Source: Phlegmacium glaucopus (taxonomy: Eukaryota; Basidiomycota; Agaricomycetes; Agaricales; Cortinariaceae). Taken from it: a stretch of DNA of 64,000 bases. The notes beneath the pieces were generated by a model. It made no database searches, was not told the origin of the DNA, and saw only the letters and a program-made list of their open reading frames with translations. Each line of letters begins with the position of its first letter. Within the stretch, counting starts at the first letter, position 1. The position numbers were made by a program, and so were the translations under genes. Shown piece after piece: positions 45,785 through 57,415 of the stretch. Where the stretch lies: the NCBI GenBank assembly GCA_015039465.1, contig MU130543.1, positions 240,176 through 304,175 of the forward strand. Reading direction: 5' to 3'.

Positions 45785-46710
45785 TCATAAGATGTATAAT
45801 GAATACATCTCCTTTCTCTTCTTCACAATTGACTGGAGCTTCAGCCTTGAATGAAGGTCTTTTAGCTGACTACCTTCAACAACTTTGTTGGAGATACCAG
45901 TATCAGGATGGACCTGCTTGAGGACTAAGAAGATAACAATGAGTTAGAGTATTAAGATATTCCAACCACAATTTTTTTGTAGATGTATGATGAATATGTC
46001 TCCTTTCTGACCTTCTTTCTCTTCTTATTTTCACCACTGGCTTGGGCTGCAGCTTTAGAGGTCTTTTGGCTGGCTACATTACACAGGCTTACAGCTTTGT
46101 TGGAGATACCAGTATCAGGATGGACCTGCTTGAGGACTTAGAAGACAACAATGAGTTAGAGTATTAAGATATTCCAACCACAATTGTTTTGTAGATGTAT
46201 GATGAATATGTCTCCTTTCTGACCTTCTTTCTCTTCTTATTTTCACCACTGGCTTGGGCTGCAGCTTTAGAGGTCTTTTGGCTGGCTACTTACACAGGTT
46301 ACAGCTTTGTTGGAGATACCAGTATCAGGATGGACCTGCTTGAGGACTGAGAAGACAACAATGAGTTAGAGTATTAAGATATTCCAATGGCAATTTTTTT
46401 GTAGATGTATGATGAATATGTCTCCTTTCTGACCTTCTTTTCTCTTCTTATTCTCAGTGGCTTGAGCTGCAGCTTTGGAAGTCTTTTTGGCTGGCTATCT
46501 TACCATTTTGTTGGAGATACCAGTATCAGGATGGGACCTGCTTGAGGACAGAAGACAAAATTGAGTTATAGAATGATAAGATATGCCAACCACAATTGTT
46601 TTGTAGGTGTATAATTCCTTCTGACCTTCTTTCTCTTCTTCTTCTCACCATTGGATGAAGTCCAGGCAGCCTTGGATGTCTTTTTGGCTGCTTTGGCACC
46701 TTATGATGAA
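45785..46710 (-). pseudogene. Tandem array of histone H2B gene fragments
   Basis: On the minus strand, four and a half units of about 205-225 bp repeat. Each has a piece coding for the H2B N-terminal tail (for example KTSKAAAQASGENKKRKKV, RKETYSSYIY), an intron-like gap of about 55 nt, and a piece coding VLKQVHPDTGISNK, the start of the H2B histone fold. Tail pieces lie at about 46610-46700, 46425-46500, 46215-46290, 45990-46070 and 45805-45875; fold pieces at 46505-46548, 46297-46348, 46092-46137 and 45880-45927. The rest of H2B is absent. Frameshifts and stops occur in the outer copies. The intron shows capture from genomic DNA, not from mRNA. Confidence 0.8.
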
Positions 46711-46836
46711 TATTTGAATATTTGAATACTAGCACATGCCTTCACACAGGTATTTAGTTAGACCTATGTTATATTTAGATAGTGACTATTAATACATTAA
46801 TATATTTTTGTTGTCAGTTGTTTATTTAGAACAACT

Positions 46837-49659
46837 ATGTCAATTCGGAATCCCGGCAACATGGCCATGCCACCCAACAACGATGCCAATGCCAGACCTC
46901 TTACTCCTGAATGGACTTCTTCTCTGCCTGACAGGGACCAGCTTGAAAATGTAGTGCCACAAACACCATGGTCAGGATATAACAATGTTAGTTCAATTCT
47001 CTGATTATTGTTGTCGGTTACAATTTACCTTACTTGTAGGGCCAGTATTCTGATTTCCATTCATTCTTGCCTCCTAATGTCAGGCGAAGCATCTCCCAAT
47101 CCGAAGCAGACTATGGAAGGCTTCCAGGTATACGACGTTCAACATCAACATCCAGTTCTGGTGGCGACATGTCACTCACTCGACCAGGTTCTTCATTATC
47201 AAGTTCAAGTTCGAGCTCTCAGTTTTCTGCCATCTACCGCTCAAATGAGGAACTTCAAAAGGAGAATTTAGTTCTTCGCACACAGCTGGAGACTCTACAG
47301 TAAGTTTGCGTTTTACACTTACAATTTCCATTCGGCACCTTATATATATATTTGCTTTTAGAAATGCATACCAAATTCTAGCGCAATCTATTCACTCAAC
47401 TTCTATCACCCAAACCTCAACTAATACTCTTGGTCTCTCATTTGTCAAGGCCGAAACACCACTGCTCTCCCCACATCCTGGTCTCAAACCAATTCAATCT
47501 CATGAAGACTTTCCTCAAATTGCATTCTGGACCAAAAGTGATTAGTTAGCCATGAAAAAAGAGGTAGTTGCAAGTTTTGATCGTCCGGGGGAACGCGGGA
47601 AGACTCGTGCTGCCAAAGGTGAAAATGTCGCCATGAATTTCATTGAAGACATCAACGGCCAACCAATTGACGGTCACAAAGCTATGGAAATTCGGAAGGC
47701 CGTTAGAGAGATCTGGGTAGAGATGGATCAGGCAGGGGTGGCACCACAGACTTGGTCGAAAGTTAGCCATACAATTCTTATGGGTCTTCGCCAAAGGATG
47801 TATGAACAGTTTCCCGAGCTTACTTATTGTGACGGACACTGGAAATTGGATAAAATTTGTACTGACACTTACTCACAGTGGGCTAATGGAACCAATGGCA
47901 TCAGCAAAAGCTCACGTCGATCCGCCAGTGCTAAGCGACCCCCGCTTGAGTCTGACTTGTTACTTCCACCCTCGAAAAAACCAAAGTCGGCCCTTGAACC
48001 AAAGTCGATCATACCTGGTAAGCATATTTGACATTAAACACAACTGATTTATGATGGTTAGCAAATTGATATTGTACAGAGCATAGCAGAACTGGAAGTG
48101 AAATCAAGGTTAGTGCTTAACCATCTTTTGTCTTTGTCTATTACAGTCTGAAGCCTGAGGGTCACTTACAAGCTGATGTCTAGGTCAACGCCGCGGCTAC
48201 TCCTCTGCCAGCGGCCAGTAGCTCTCTGGAATTACCTGTGCCGCAGGTGATGGTCCAGGACTTTTCAATAAACCATAATGAAGACCTTACAGAGCTGTCA
48301 CAGGCAAGTCGTCATCCTCAGGCTAACTTAGACAAACATCCACTCATATGTCGCAGAACTTATCTTCATTCCCACTTGCAAGTCCTATGGCATTAAGCGC
48401 CCTGGCGCCACTGCCAATAATGTTGGTACAGGCTCCCGAGACTCAAGGTAAGGATCTCGTCCACTTGAAAATAAACAAATCTAATCCCAATAGTAGGATC
48501 CGATTCCAATTCTGGCATACAACTTGATAATCCAAGTCATCTATCAACATTGTCCTCTCAGACTCCAAATCCTCAAACTACACAGTCATCGCAGGAGATT
48601 CCTACATTGGAGGTAGAACCGGGTATCACAGGGCTCCTTGCCACAGGAGTCCATGGTGACGAGAATGGTAACGCGTCCCAGGCAGAGAATGTCACGAACG
48701 CAGAAATTGAGGTGAGCAGCTTTTACTTAACCATAAATTGTATAAACTTACTGCGACTCACAGCTGGACGCATCCATACAGTACACTGAACTCGCCATCA
48801 ACCCAGGCCCCACTCTCGAAAGGGACAACAATGGAATTGAAGAACAATGCCCTCCCGTCTTGATACCGAAGGTTAGCATAACCTATTTACTAACGGAAAC
48901 GAATTAGCACTAATACATCATTATGCTACGCAACTAGCTTAAAAATCCTCTCGCAGCAGTCATTCACTTGCCGGCCGCTTCAACATCCATCATCCCAGGA
49001 TCGACATATCTCAAAGTCTGGAAGTTCATTCTACCAATTGATCAGAGTACTAATTAGTAATATCCCAACACAGCCCATTCAAGCCACAACCTCGACAGCC
49101 TCTGTGGCTGCTCAGGCCACCACTTCCATGACAACGACACTGACACAGACGAGGTCTGCTGATGGCGCTTTAATCAATGATTCTGCCTCAGATCAAGTAG
49201 AGGATACAGCACCTAGCGTACCTTCAGCCAACCCTGCAAAAGCAACCACGAAAAAATCCGGGAAAATGAGAACTTCAAAGTCAACAACTGCAAGGTATGT
49301 GATTGTGCTAGCCGGTTTATGTCTATTCTGACACTAACTTGTCGTTACAAGGAACTTGTGCGCTATCGATTGGGTCAAAAACAACCCAAAAGGGACTAGC
49401 GAAGACTTCGCATCTTATTTCGATATACTTCCAGAGACCGAACTTAAGGTTTGCTAACATTTCCTCATATAAAGTGCCTAAAATAATCTTATTGCTTGAC
49501 TAGAGATACCAAGTTCTCGAAGCTAGCGCAGTGAGTACCTGTTGTTGCCATCTACCCAAATATAAGTGTTGATTGTAGTTCTCCTGACAGAAAACTGCGA
49601 AAGCTGCAGCACGAGCAACATCTACCAGCGTTGGAAAATTGGTGGCAGGGAATGAGTGA
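46837..49659 (+). pseudogene. Accessory gene of the CACTA-type element, one in-frame stop
   Basis: Exon 1 (46837-46986) and later exons joined by 50-70 nt introns form a long serine-rich protein. After a leucine-rich coiled piece (IYRSNEELQKENLVLRTQLE) comes DFPQIAFWTKSD, then TAG at 47543-47545, then in frame a conserved-looking domain with KGENVAMNFIEDINGQPIDG, AVREIWVEMDQAG and MYEQFPELTYCDGHWKL. Basic clusters follow (KRPPLES, PPSKKPKS), and a low-complexity tail ends near 49659 (TAKAAARATSTS). The stop stands where a tryptophan or glutamine is plausible. No enzyme is recognised; position and domain order suggest a DNA-binding helper. Confidence 0.5.
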
Positions 49660-49696
49660 TTTCAATTCGATAGCGGCCTACTTTAATACATAGTTG

Positions 49697-49982
49697 ATTC
49701 AATTTGATTTTTTCTAATAACATCGAATTTCATCGAATTGCATCGAATTGCATCGAATAAACCCATGAGACCATTTCTATAAATATTGATTTAGATGGAA
49801 TTCGATTTAATTCTGTGGTATTCGATGGAAAACTATTGTCTTCGATATAAAAATATTCACCATAGAATAAAATATAACTAAGTGTGTCATTTTCCGAATT
49901 GCATCGAATTAGATCGAATTAAATAGAAAGGTACTATTTAACTCGATTTAATTCGATCTACTTCGATCCAATTTTCACTGGG
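49697..49982. repeat. Right subterminal region and end, first copy
   Basis: CATCGAATT words repeat at 49720-49760, followed by ATTCGATTTAATT-type words. The last 177 bp (49806-49982) recur at 58616-58792 with three differences. Confidence 0.85.
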
Positions 49983-51779
49983 TCTGAGGAACGGACGGTG
50001 TGTACCTTGTTATTTTGTCACCAGCAATAAGGAAACCGGGGATCTCTGCGAGTATATGGAGCAAATAGATCGGTCCGGAATGGAGTTGTACTCCGAGTCA
50101 CGAGCCGTCACAACTTTATCCTTCAACCACTGCGCTTTCGATAGGTCTCGCATGGTATTGCCTTTCAGAGTCATTTGGTGCCGGCCGTAATGTTATGTAA
50201 ATTAGAAGGTAAAAGTGAGCTGGAGGAAAATTACCGATAGGAATTGAGAAACGCAGAGGAGGATACACCGCTTTAAGTATTGGATAACAGTTGTTTTCAC
50301 TCCTGCCTTGAATATCGTTAGAGACGATTTCACAACTTCTTTTTTTTTCGGGCTCGCTGGACAGTATACTGCATTTACAATTGAACTCCAGACACTTCAA
50401 CCATAATTAAGGGAATGTGGATGGTGCGCAGGATAGGAAAATTTTATCTGCAAGTTCGATAACTTCAAGTCTTGTTTGATCCATCCATGAAAGGCACTCG
50501 ATGGGACCTACGTGTCATGGGAGAAAATATGAGTCAAAAAAAGGCTTTAGCGAAAATGCACTACGTCATCTGTCTTTGTGACATCCAGATAACTCGTAGG
50601 AAGTGATAGAGCCATGGTAAGGTTAAAGTGCAGGACTGGGGGTATCGGTGGGAAGTGGACGTAAGTAATCCAATCCATCTTATATCTGCTGACTTGGACT
50701 TACCGTTTACCTTCGCTTCTTTACAATTCCCAACCGTCCCCGAGGCAAAGGAATTATACGAGCGCCTGAGTGTATAGGTCTACCTGTACTTTACAAAGGC
50801 TGCTCAGATCCACCCTGGAAACACGGTCAGTTCAAGAGGGAGGATGTTATGGATGATTACATGTATAATTGTAGTGTGATCGAATGCCCCACTAGGGATA
50901 TTCAATAGAGATATGCACCTTGAGGGCCTTTGCCCCCCTGTCGATAACTTCTTGAGGACTCAACCGCGTGGAACAAATCTCGTGTTTGAGTGATCGCGGT
51001 TAGAGAAGCACAGAGCAGGGACATAGGTGTATAGTCTTTGAGAATTTCGATTGTCGGGGCTGTGTCAGTTAAGAGCAAAGATGAAGCTTACCTCAGATCC
51101 CTATTGGGTTGACGAAAATAAATTCTGCCAAGGGGGCACACAAATAAGAGACAACAGTCTACTTCCGCGTATAGCGGTGTCAGGAATCCCACATATTTCT
51201 ATACAGAACCTCTGATAATTAAGCCGCTTCTTCTATGGCTACGAAATCGGGTAAAATTCAATTACAAAGGTGAGTTTACAACGCACAGTAGACATGGGAC
51301 CAACACCCGTGCGAATCGGCGAGAATCGATTTATAGCAGCGGATACGTCGGCACAGTGAACGTTCGATGGATTTTGAATGTACTCAACTAGATATGATTG
51401 AACTACTTAGTTCTTCCTTCTACTGACTGGTTTCAACAAGCGTGGAAGGTCAGTCACAGCCAGAAAACCATATACTCCCCCAGAGTATCCCTAGCGTTTC
51501 GACTGTACTGATGTTGCTTATCGACTTCTCAGCCTATCCTGGAAAACTCATGGCGGTCAATTCCAACCTTAACGCATCAAACCCAAGAGCTCAAGTCTCA
51601 CTTAGTGCTAAAAACAGTTTCGCACCCTCGAACTAGTTAACGTATACTATTTACTCGGGGATTGTGGCCGGCAATTTCGAGTCCTACCTGATCGAAAATC
51701 AGATTATTGGCATTGCAAAACTTCAACCTCGCTTCGAGCTATATCTCAGGCGTCGCAGTTGAGATCGATGCTAGACACA
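49983..51779. other. Start of the cargo region, no gene supported
   Basis: About 1.8 kb with a base composition like region 1 and unlike the AT-rich element around it. It begins with TCTGAGG, the reverse complement of the left TSD. Short frames on both strands have no motif. Confidence 0.4.
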
Positions 51780-51788
51780 TATATAAAG
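51780..51788 (+). promoter_or_regulatory. TATA box of the membrane protein gene
   Basis: TATATAAAG lies 33 bp before the ATG at 51821. Confidence 0.45.
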
Positions 51789-51820
51789 CCGATGTGGCCC
51801 ACTAGAACAGACACAACGTC

Positions 51821-53140
51821 ATGTCCAGACTTGCTGCGAGTCTGGCAGAGTCAGAGTTCATTGGATTATGTCTCGAAGGTTTTTTCTACGGTAAGGATTA
51901 TAGGTTCTATAAATTTCACAACCCCTGCTAAAGTAATCTAACATTATTCCCGTCCCAGGACTCTATTCTGGCATATTCGCCGTGTATTTACAAAGTCATC
52001 CATCGACAAATGGAACCAACAAGACGACAAATATCCTTTTCTATCTTCTGTGTGCTCTATATGTTTTATGCCTTGCTGCGCTTATTTCTGATATAGCAAG
52101 TTTCGTAAGTGACAATTCCGTCGATAACAATGGCAACCTTTTTTACGCTTTCAGTTGTGCAGCTCTTCAGCGGTACACTACAAATGATGGGCCCATTACA
52201 ACACCTCACTTTGATTCAAACAACAATAACCGGCTGCTGCGACTTCATTTCTCAATATATCCTAGTACGCGTAAACTATGCCTTATCATTTCACTTATTC
52301 ATTCAAGTATTCAAAGGTCTACCGTTGCTGGATTGTGTGGGGTTGTAATATCCGGGTCGTGATCATTCCCTCAATCTTAGTATTCGCGTTCTTAGGTCTG
52401 TCAACCTATCTTCTTTGACTGGCCGATTTAAATTTACTCATCGCTCACTTTCTCTAGCTACCTGGTTAGCGGGTAGTAGTCACATTCAAGTCTTCTCAAA
52501 CAAACTTATATCTCCTGAATGGGGGTATCCGATGTCTCTGACAAGTCTCGCCATATCCCTGACCGTGAATGCTCTGGTGACGGGCTTAATCGTGTTCAAG
52601 ATCTTTAAGGTGTACCGGGAACTCATGTCCGCCTCGGATGACCAAAATTTGGGTGTCACTGGCGGGAGCAAAATTCGGACTGTCATATTCGTACTGATTG
52701 AATCTGGCATGGTATTGTTTTCTGTCCAATTGGCTCGGGTCGTGGTTACTATTGTGTCGAAGGACGCTACCTTCAGAGCTTATGAGCTCATCATTGGTAT
52801 CCATCAGATGCTTAATGTGATTATAACATCGGTCATTTCTACTCGTTATTTTACTGATAACATGCCTCGCTAGGGAATAACACCTACAATCATCCTGGTG
52901 CGGGTCTCAATGGGTTTGTCTTTCCACGACACGGAATCCATGACAGAATCTACTATTGGCAGCCTGCGGTTTGCGGCTAACAATCCAAATTCAATCCCAG
53001 AAGCAGGAACTCTCAGTCTGGTGCGCCAGGAGAGGAGAGATGATACTGATATTCAACTCAGTAACAATATCGAAATTGTAGAGAGAGATGGACATAGATG
53101 GCACGCAAAGCGCGAACAGGATCTTGCGCATTGCGTCTGA
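51821..53140 (+). CDS. Multi-pass membrane protein of an agaricomycete family, in-frame stop near the C terminus
   Basis: Five exons (51821-51890, 51959-52104, 52163-52264, 52317-52395, 52458-52873) join in phase to 270 residues with about seven hydrophobic segments. The start reads MSRLAASLAESEFIGLCLEG, then YGLYSGIFAVYLQ, YRCWIVWGCNIRVVIIPS, ATWLAGS, VNALVTGLIVFKIFKVYREL and GIHQMLNVIITSVISTRYF. TAG at 52871-52873 follows DNMPR, but the same frame continues 88 codons (TIILVRVSMGLSFHD...) as an open, plausible tail to 53140. So the gene is either shortened by a recent nonsense change or truncated. The substrate or ligand is unknown; similar prote­ins are multi-copy in mushrooms (recollection). 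Confidence 0.68.
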
Positions 53141-53227
53141 CAATCCAAAATCCGTTTTGGGGAACAGGAAGTATCAGTCTTATGCCCCAGGAGAGGAGCA
53201 ACAATATCGATGTTGAACTAAGCAGCG
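53141..53227 (+). repeat. Partial duplication of the membrane protein tail
   Basis: GACAATCCAAAATCC...CCAGGAGAGGAGCAAC...GATATCGATATGGTAGAGAG repeats, with changes, the sequence coding the tail at about 52975-53090. Confidence 0.55.
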
Positions 53228-54479
53228 ATATCGATATGGTAGAGAGATAACGTCCAAGTTGAAAGGCCGATAGTATGGTACATAAACACATGCACAGTCA
53301 CCGGCTCTGTATCACTTATATAGCTGGAATTCACCCCTCGCTCACTAGCTCCAAACCTTCCTGACCACTCCAGAGTCTACCCTACATCCGCTAAATACAT
53401 GATGTAACGTTGACGTTCGATTGTCCATCCAAGCCTAATTTGAACCAAGAGAATCATACAGAGATCTACTGTGCACTCGGAGAACAAGTCATCGGGATCA
53501 TACATATGAAGGAAGTAACCCTAAGCCTCTGTGTATGCTACTCCATGCTCCTCCCAATACCCAATACAGCTTGCACGTTGTCTTCGTACGATTCTGAGAA
53601 CAGGTTCGACAACCGGCTCAACCTTCAAATAATTATCCTCCTCTTGGTCAAAACTTAACATCCTCGGCGGCGGATGTTAGAAAAAGACCGCCAGCTTCGG
53701 CGACAAGAAAACCATTGTCAACGGATCCTGGTGCCATGTGGCTCTGACAGTATCGACAGGAATATCACTAGCATCCTCAACAACTTCGGAAAACGCTGGC
53801 TCCTCTATCGTCGCTTCAACGTCATTGGAGGCGGACGGATCATGCGAGAGCTCTTTAAAAATGGCGGGATGCGAGGTTAATGATCCAACATGACATAGTT
53901 CAAATTACCTAGGTCAATCAATAACATTAGGGTTTAAAATAGGAATGAACAGATATCTCGACTTGCCTTGCAGACGAGAACTTTGTTGCTTATCTCTGGC
54001 GGCTGAGTTCAACGAGTTGTCGAACTGTGGTAGAATCTGGGGAGGGTAATTATTTGAATGTTGTCCAAATCTTGACATGAATGAGTTATCGAGATCTTCA
54101 AGTTGGTCGCGAATTTGGGTGTCCTTGACGCCTGTTCCGGCGACGATGGTTAGACGTTGAGTAATGACACAGGTCTTCGTGGATATGTTTCTCTGTTTTT
54201 ACATGGTTCCCATCAGGTGAGACCTTGAAGATCTTCAATGAAAATTCATATTTATTCGATATTCTATACGCAAGAACGGTAGAGAAGAGATAGGGAGGTT
54301 AGGAACGAAAGATATACCTTGCCAGGCATGAAGTTGCATTCCATTAATCATATGACCATGTCTTCGGGACTAAGTACATCATCCGGTTAGTCCTTCAGTC
54401 ATTCAATTTCGAAGTTGGCATTAGCAAGTTGAACAAAAGTCTCTTCGTAAGATGCTGCTAGTATTGATGATGCAAAGCA
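53228..54479. other. Cargo region, no gene supported
   Basis: Contains a TATATAG-like site at 53318 and several short plus-strand frames (53410-53658, 53674-53880) without motifs. A broken gene is possible but I cannot support one. Confidence 0.35.
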
Positions 54480-55742
54480 TCAGTTTACACCTTCAATGAA
54501 GCAGGGAAACAGACCTTCAAGTTTCTCAAGTGGAAAAATCATTACTGCATATCGGATATCCGTTTGCGGTGTTCTTGACCCTTTTTTGCGTCGTGTCTCG
54601 TAACCTGGCATCTCAACAAAAGTTCTATAGTGGAATAACGATCGGTATAAAAAACCCCATACCGTGAGAGCCTCCCTGAGTGGTTCATTTTGTTTCTCGC
54701 GCCAGACAATTTCTCCTTGAGTTCTTTCAAACTCTATCCCTGCCATCTCCGCCCTCTCCCGCAATTTCCTTATCTAACACAATCGCTCCCAGTTGTCCTT
54801 AAGATTCAACAGGGCGATTTTCAGGGAGTTATGATTGCTGCTATTTGCAACAGTGAGTTCGCAAGTGGAACGACGACCTTGTTGATGTCTTGAGAGTGGC
54901 GTTACTCCGGCAATGCTACCACACTGCGATGGCGAGGCTAGTGTGGGAGAAAGCGAGTCGGCAACATAGGCAGACAAATCAATGGCACCATGTATCGCAA
55001 TTGAATATATAGTATGTCGACATTAGGTTTGGGAAGTACAAAGCGCCTCGCAGAAAATCGAAAGAAGATTGCTAGTGGCCTGCACGACTGCCGCCATCAC
55101 AGCTTGGGGGTAGGGCTTTGAGAACATTGTCGGGCTTCGCTTCATAGATATTGAAAGACAGGGATTTGTGGATATTATTACCTGTAAACGCAAGCTTCGG
55201 TGATTGGACAAGAAGATCTGAAAGAGAATGAGAAGTGAAAGCATTCTCGCATGAAAAACGCAGACCTATAGCCCACGGTTCCTCGAGGGCCATCAGATAA
55301 TCAACCGCTGCACCGTAAGTTGATGCGCCCGTCTCTAATGACGTTTCAGGAATGCGAAACTCGGGTGCGATGGCGGCACCAAGAGTGGAAGTGCTGAGGT
55401 TCGAAACCGCATGTATCAAAATTGCGTTGATCAGGTTGTGATCAGGATACGACAGCCGGCTTCGGTCTAAAGCGCAGAATGAAAACCTCCCAACGAAAGC
55501 AAAGGACGCAGACTGACCTCAAATGATACATATTTTCGAATGTATGCAATGAATCGCCTGGTTTCCTCCACGGACAATGCATCTGGCGCTCCCAACTTGC
55601 CACCGAGTTTCCGGACTTCTTCCCCCTTTGCGCTGATGAGCTTCAATAAATGCACCTTGATATTCGTGTTTGTGAGGGACAATATGTGGGCGTCCGAAAC
55701 TGGGATATGCTTTAAAGCTACTTCAGTGGTCAACATGATCAC
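54480..55742 (-). pseudogene. Broken minus-strand gene, possible nuclease-like or crinkler-type domain
   Basis: Coding-like pieces in order on the minus strand: ALKHIPVSDAHILSLTNTN and KLGGKLGAPDALSVEETRR (55742-55530), an intron-like gap, PEFRIPETSLETGASTYG and GLRFSCENAFTSHSLSDLL (55420-55195), then YEAKPDNVLKALP followed, after a one-base insertion in a C run near 55110, by QAVMAAVVQATSNLLS. An E-x-K next to a QA-rich helix is reminiscent of PD-(D/E)xK folds found in crinkler-type proteins, but this is weak. A further open piece at 54480-54764 may be its last exon. Confidence 0.38.
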
Positions 55743-55829
55743 CTGCCTCTGCTATAGTAATGCAATATAAACTGTACTTATCGACGGACTGTAATGCAAT
55801 ATATATTGTAGTTACAGAGACCTTGTAGC

Positions 55830-56600
55830 GTATCCCTTCATGCATTACCCGATTCCTTCATGGAAATCCCTTCATGCATTACCCAAGATTACTATTATGC
55901 ATCACCTAACCGTGTGATCGCGGTGATGCGCCATCACGCTTGGTGGCTTGAAATGAATTATATCAAACCACTCAGTGCACTTGTGAACCGCTCCTTGAGA
56001 ACAGGGTTCAGTTCGTCATTATCATGATGTGTGCCACCATACCGGTAACCTCCCCTTTCTGAGTAGCTCAGTAATAGTTAGCTTGGCAATAAAACATAGG
56101 CTCCATACAGACCAAACCACTCAGCGCAGTCGTGGTCATTATCATGGTGCGCGGCCTCCCTTTCCTCGGTAGCTCAGTAATAGTTGGCTTGGTAATGAAT
56201 TCCATTGAATAATGCATTGTGTTAGTACGGCCTCTTAATGCATCACTAAGTGGCAAGTCCGTCAAATAATGCATAAATTACTTGACACTGAATCTGTCGA
56301 GTAATGCATTATATCATAGAGAACTTGGAATGGCCCCTTAATGCATCACATTACTTGACGCGTCTGTCAAATAATGCATCACTCGACGAGTCCGTCAAAT
56401 AATGCATTACTAGACGCGTCCCTCAAATAATGCATCACTCGACGAGTTCGTCAAATAATGCATCACTCGACGAGCTCGTCAAATAATGCATTATTAGTAC
56501 TCAATGACTCCCTCAAATAATGCATTACTCAACGAGTCCATCAAATAATGCATTACTCACTGGCAACGAGTCCGTGAAACAATGCATTAATTATTTGACA
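55830..56600. repeat. Minisatellite of ATGCATTA units and a 130-bp duplication
   Basis: From about 56270 to 56590 a 26-31 bp unit (GAGTCCGTCAAATAATGCAT then TACTCGAC) repeats about ten times; ATGCATTA-like words start at 55838. Between them a segment with CTCAGTAATAGTTRGCTTGG is duplicated (about 55960-56090 and 56100-56210). Confidence 0.75.
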
Positions 56601-56616
56601 CTGGCAACAGATGTCA

Positions 56617-57221
56617 TAGTGATGCCAAAGTTCAGTTCTGAACTGACTCACTGAACCTGAACTGACTGAACTGAACTGAACTGAACTGAAAAGTTCAGTT
56701 CAGTTCAGGCATCTGGAGAATTGGCAGTTCATCCAGTTCGAACTGAACTGAACTGCTGAACTGATAGGTCCTGGAAGGATGAGAAATTCCTATATATTGA
56801 TTTATGTTTCCTGGAAATTGGTTCTTTGGTGATGTACAAATGATTTGGAAGTCCTTTTGGGAGTAAAACAATGATTGAGCAAGGAGATAATGGCCAGACT
56901 TGGTATATGATGTGATTATGTTATATATTAGCATTATCCATTTTGGAACATAAATACAAATCAGTGGTGTTATATATTCTCAAGGGGTCCTGAGATCATA
57001 CATGAGTAGAAATTAAGTGCCTAAGGCCTAAGGATGGTCCTTGGACCATAAAATTTCCAATAATAAGTAAAATATAGAATTTATAACAGTTCTTCAGTTC
57101 AGTTCAGTTCGAACCAGTTCTTTAACAGTTCAGTTCAGTTCAGGAAAAACTTAGTCAGTTCAGTTCTCAGTTCAGCAAAAAATGCTGCTGAACTGAACTG
57201 AACTGAACTTTGGCATCACTA
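56617..57221. mobile_element. hAT-like MITE with GAACT repeats
   Basis: TAGTGATGCCAAAGTTCAG and its inverse CTGAACTTTGGCATCACTA bound 605 bp. Both ends contain runs of TGAACTGAACTGAAC. It belongs to the same end family as 34019-36298. No matching TSD was found. No coding frame. Confidence 0.72.
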
Positions 57222-57415
57222 CGCTTGCCGACCAGCTGAGTGCACACAAGACCTCTTCCACTTGCAGGACAGCCGGACAACTACTTGATGGGTTAATGTA
57301 AACTTGAAATATGTACATGAGATATAAGTTCTTGTTACAAGGTAGAGTAGTTTAACGGTATATTATTTTATGAGAGAGCCGAAAGCTGTGATGCATCACA
57401 TCAGGAAAAGTCCAT

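Larger units (their letters stand above)
40750..49982 (+). mobile_element. Core CACTA-type element with transposase and accessory gene
   Basis: Bounded by CCCAGTGAAAATTGGAT and ATCCAATTTTCACTGGG. It encodes a proline/serine-rich ORF, an intact Tnp2-like transposase and an accessory gene, with histone H2B fragments between the last two. The sequence after the right end is TCTGAGG, the reverse complement of the left flank CCTCAGA, not a direct TSD. Confidence 0.7.
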
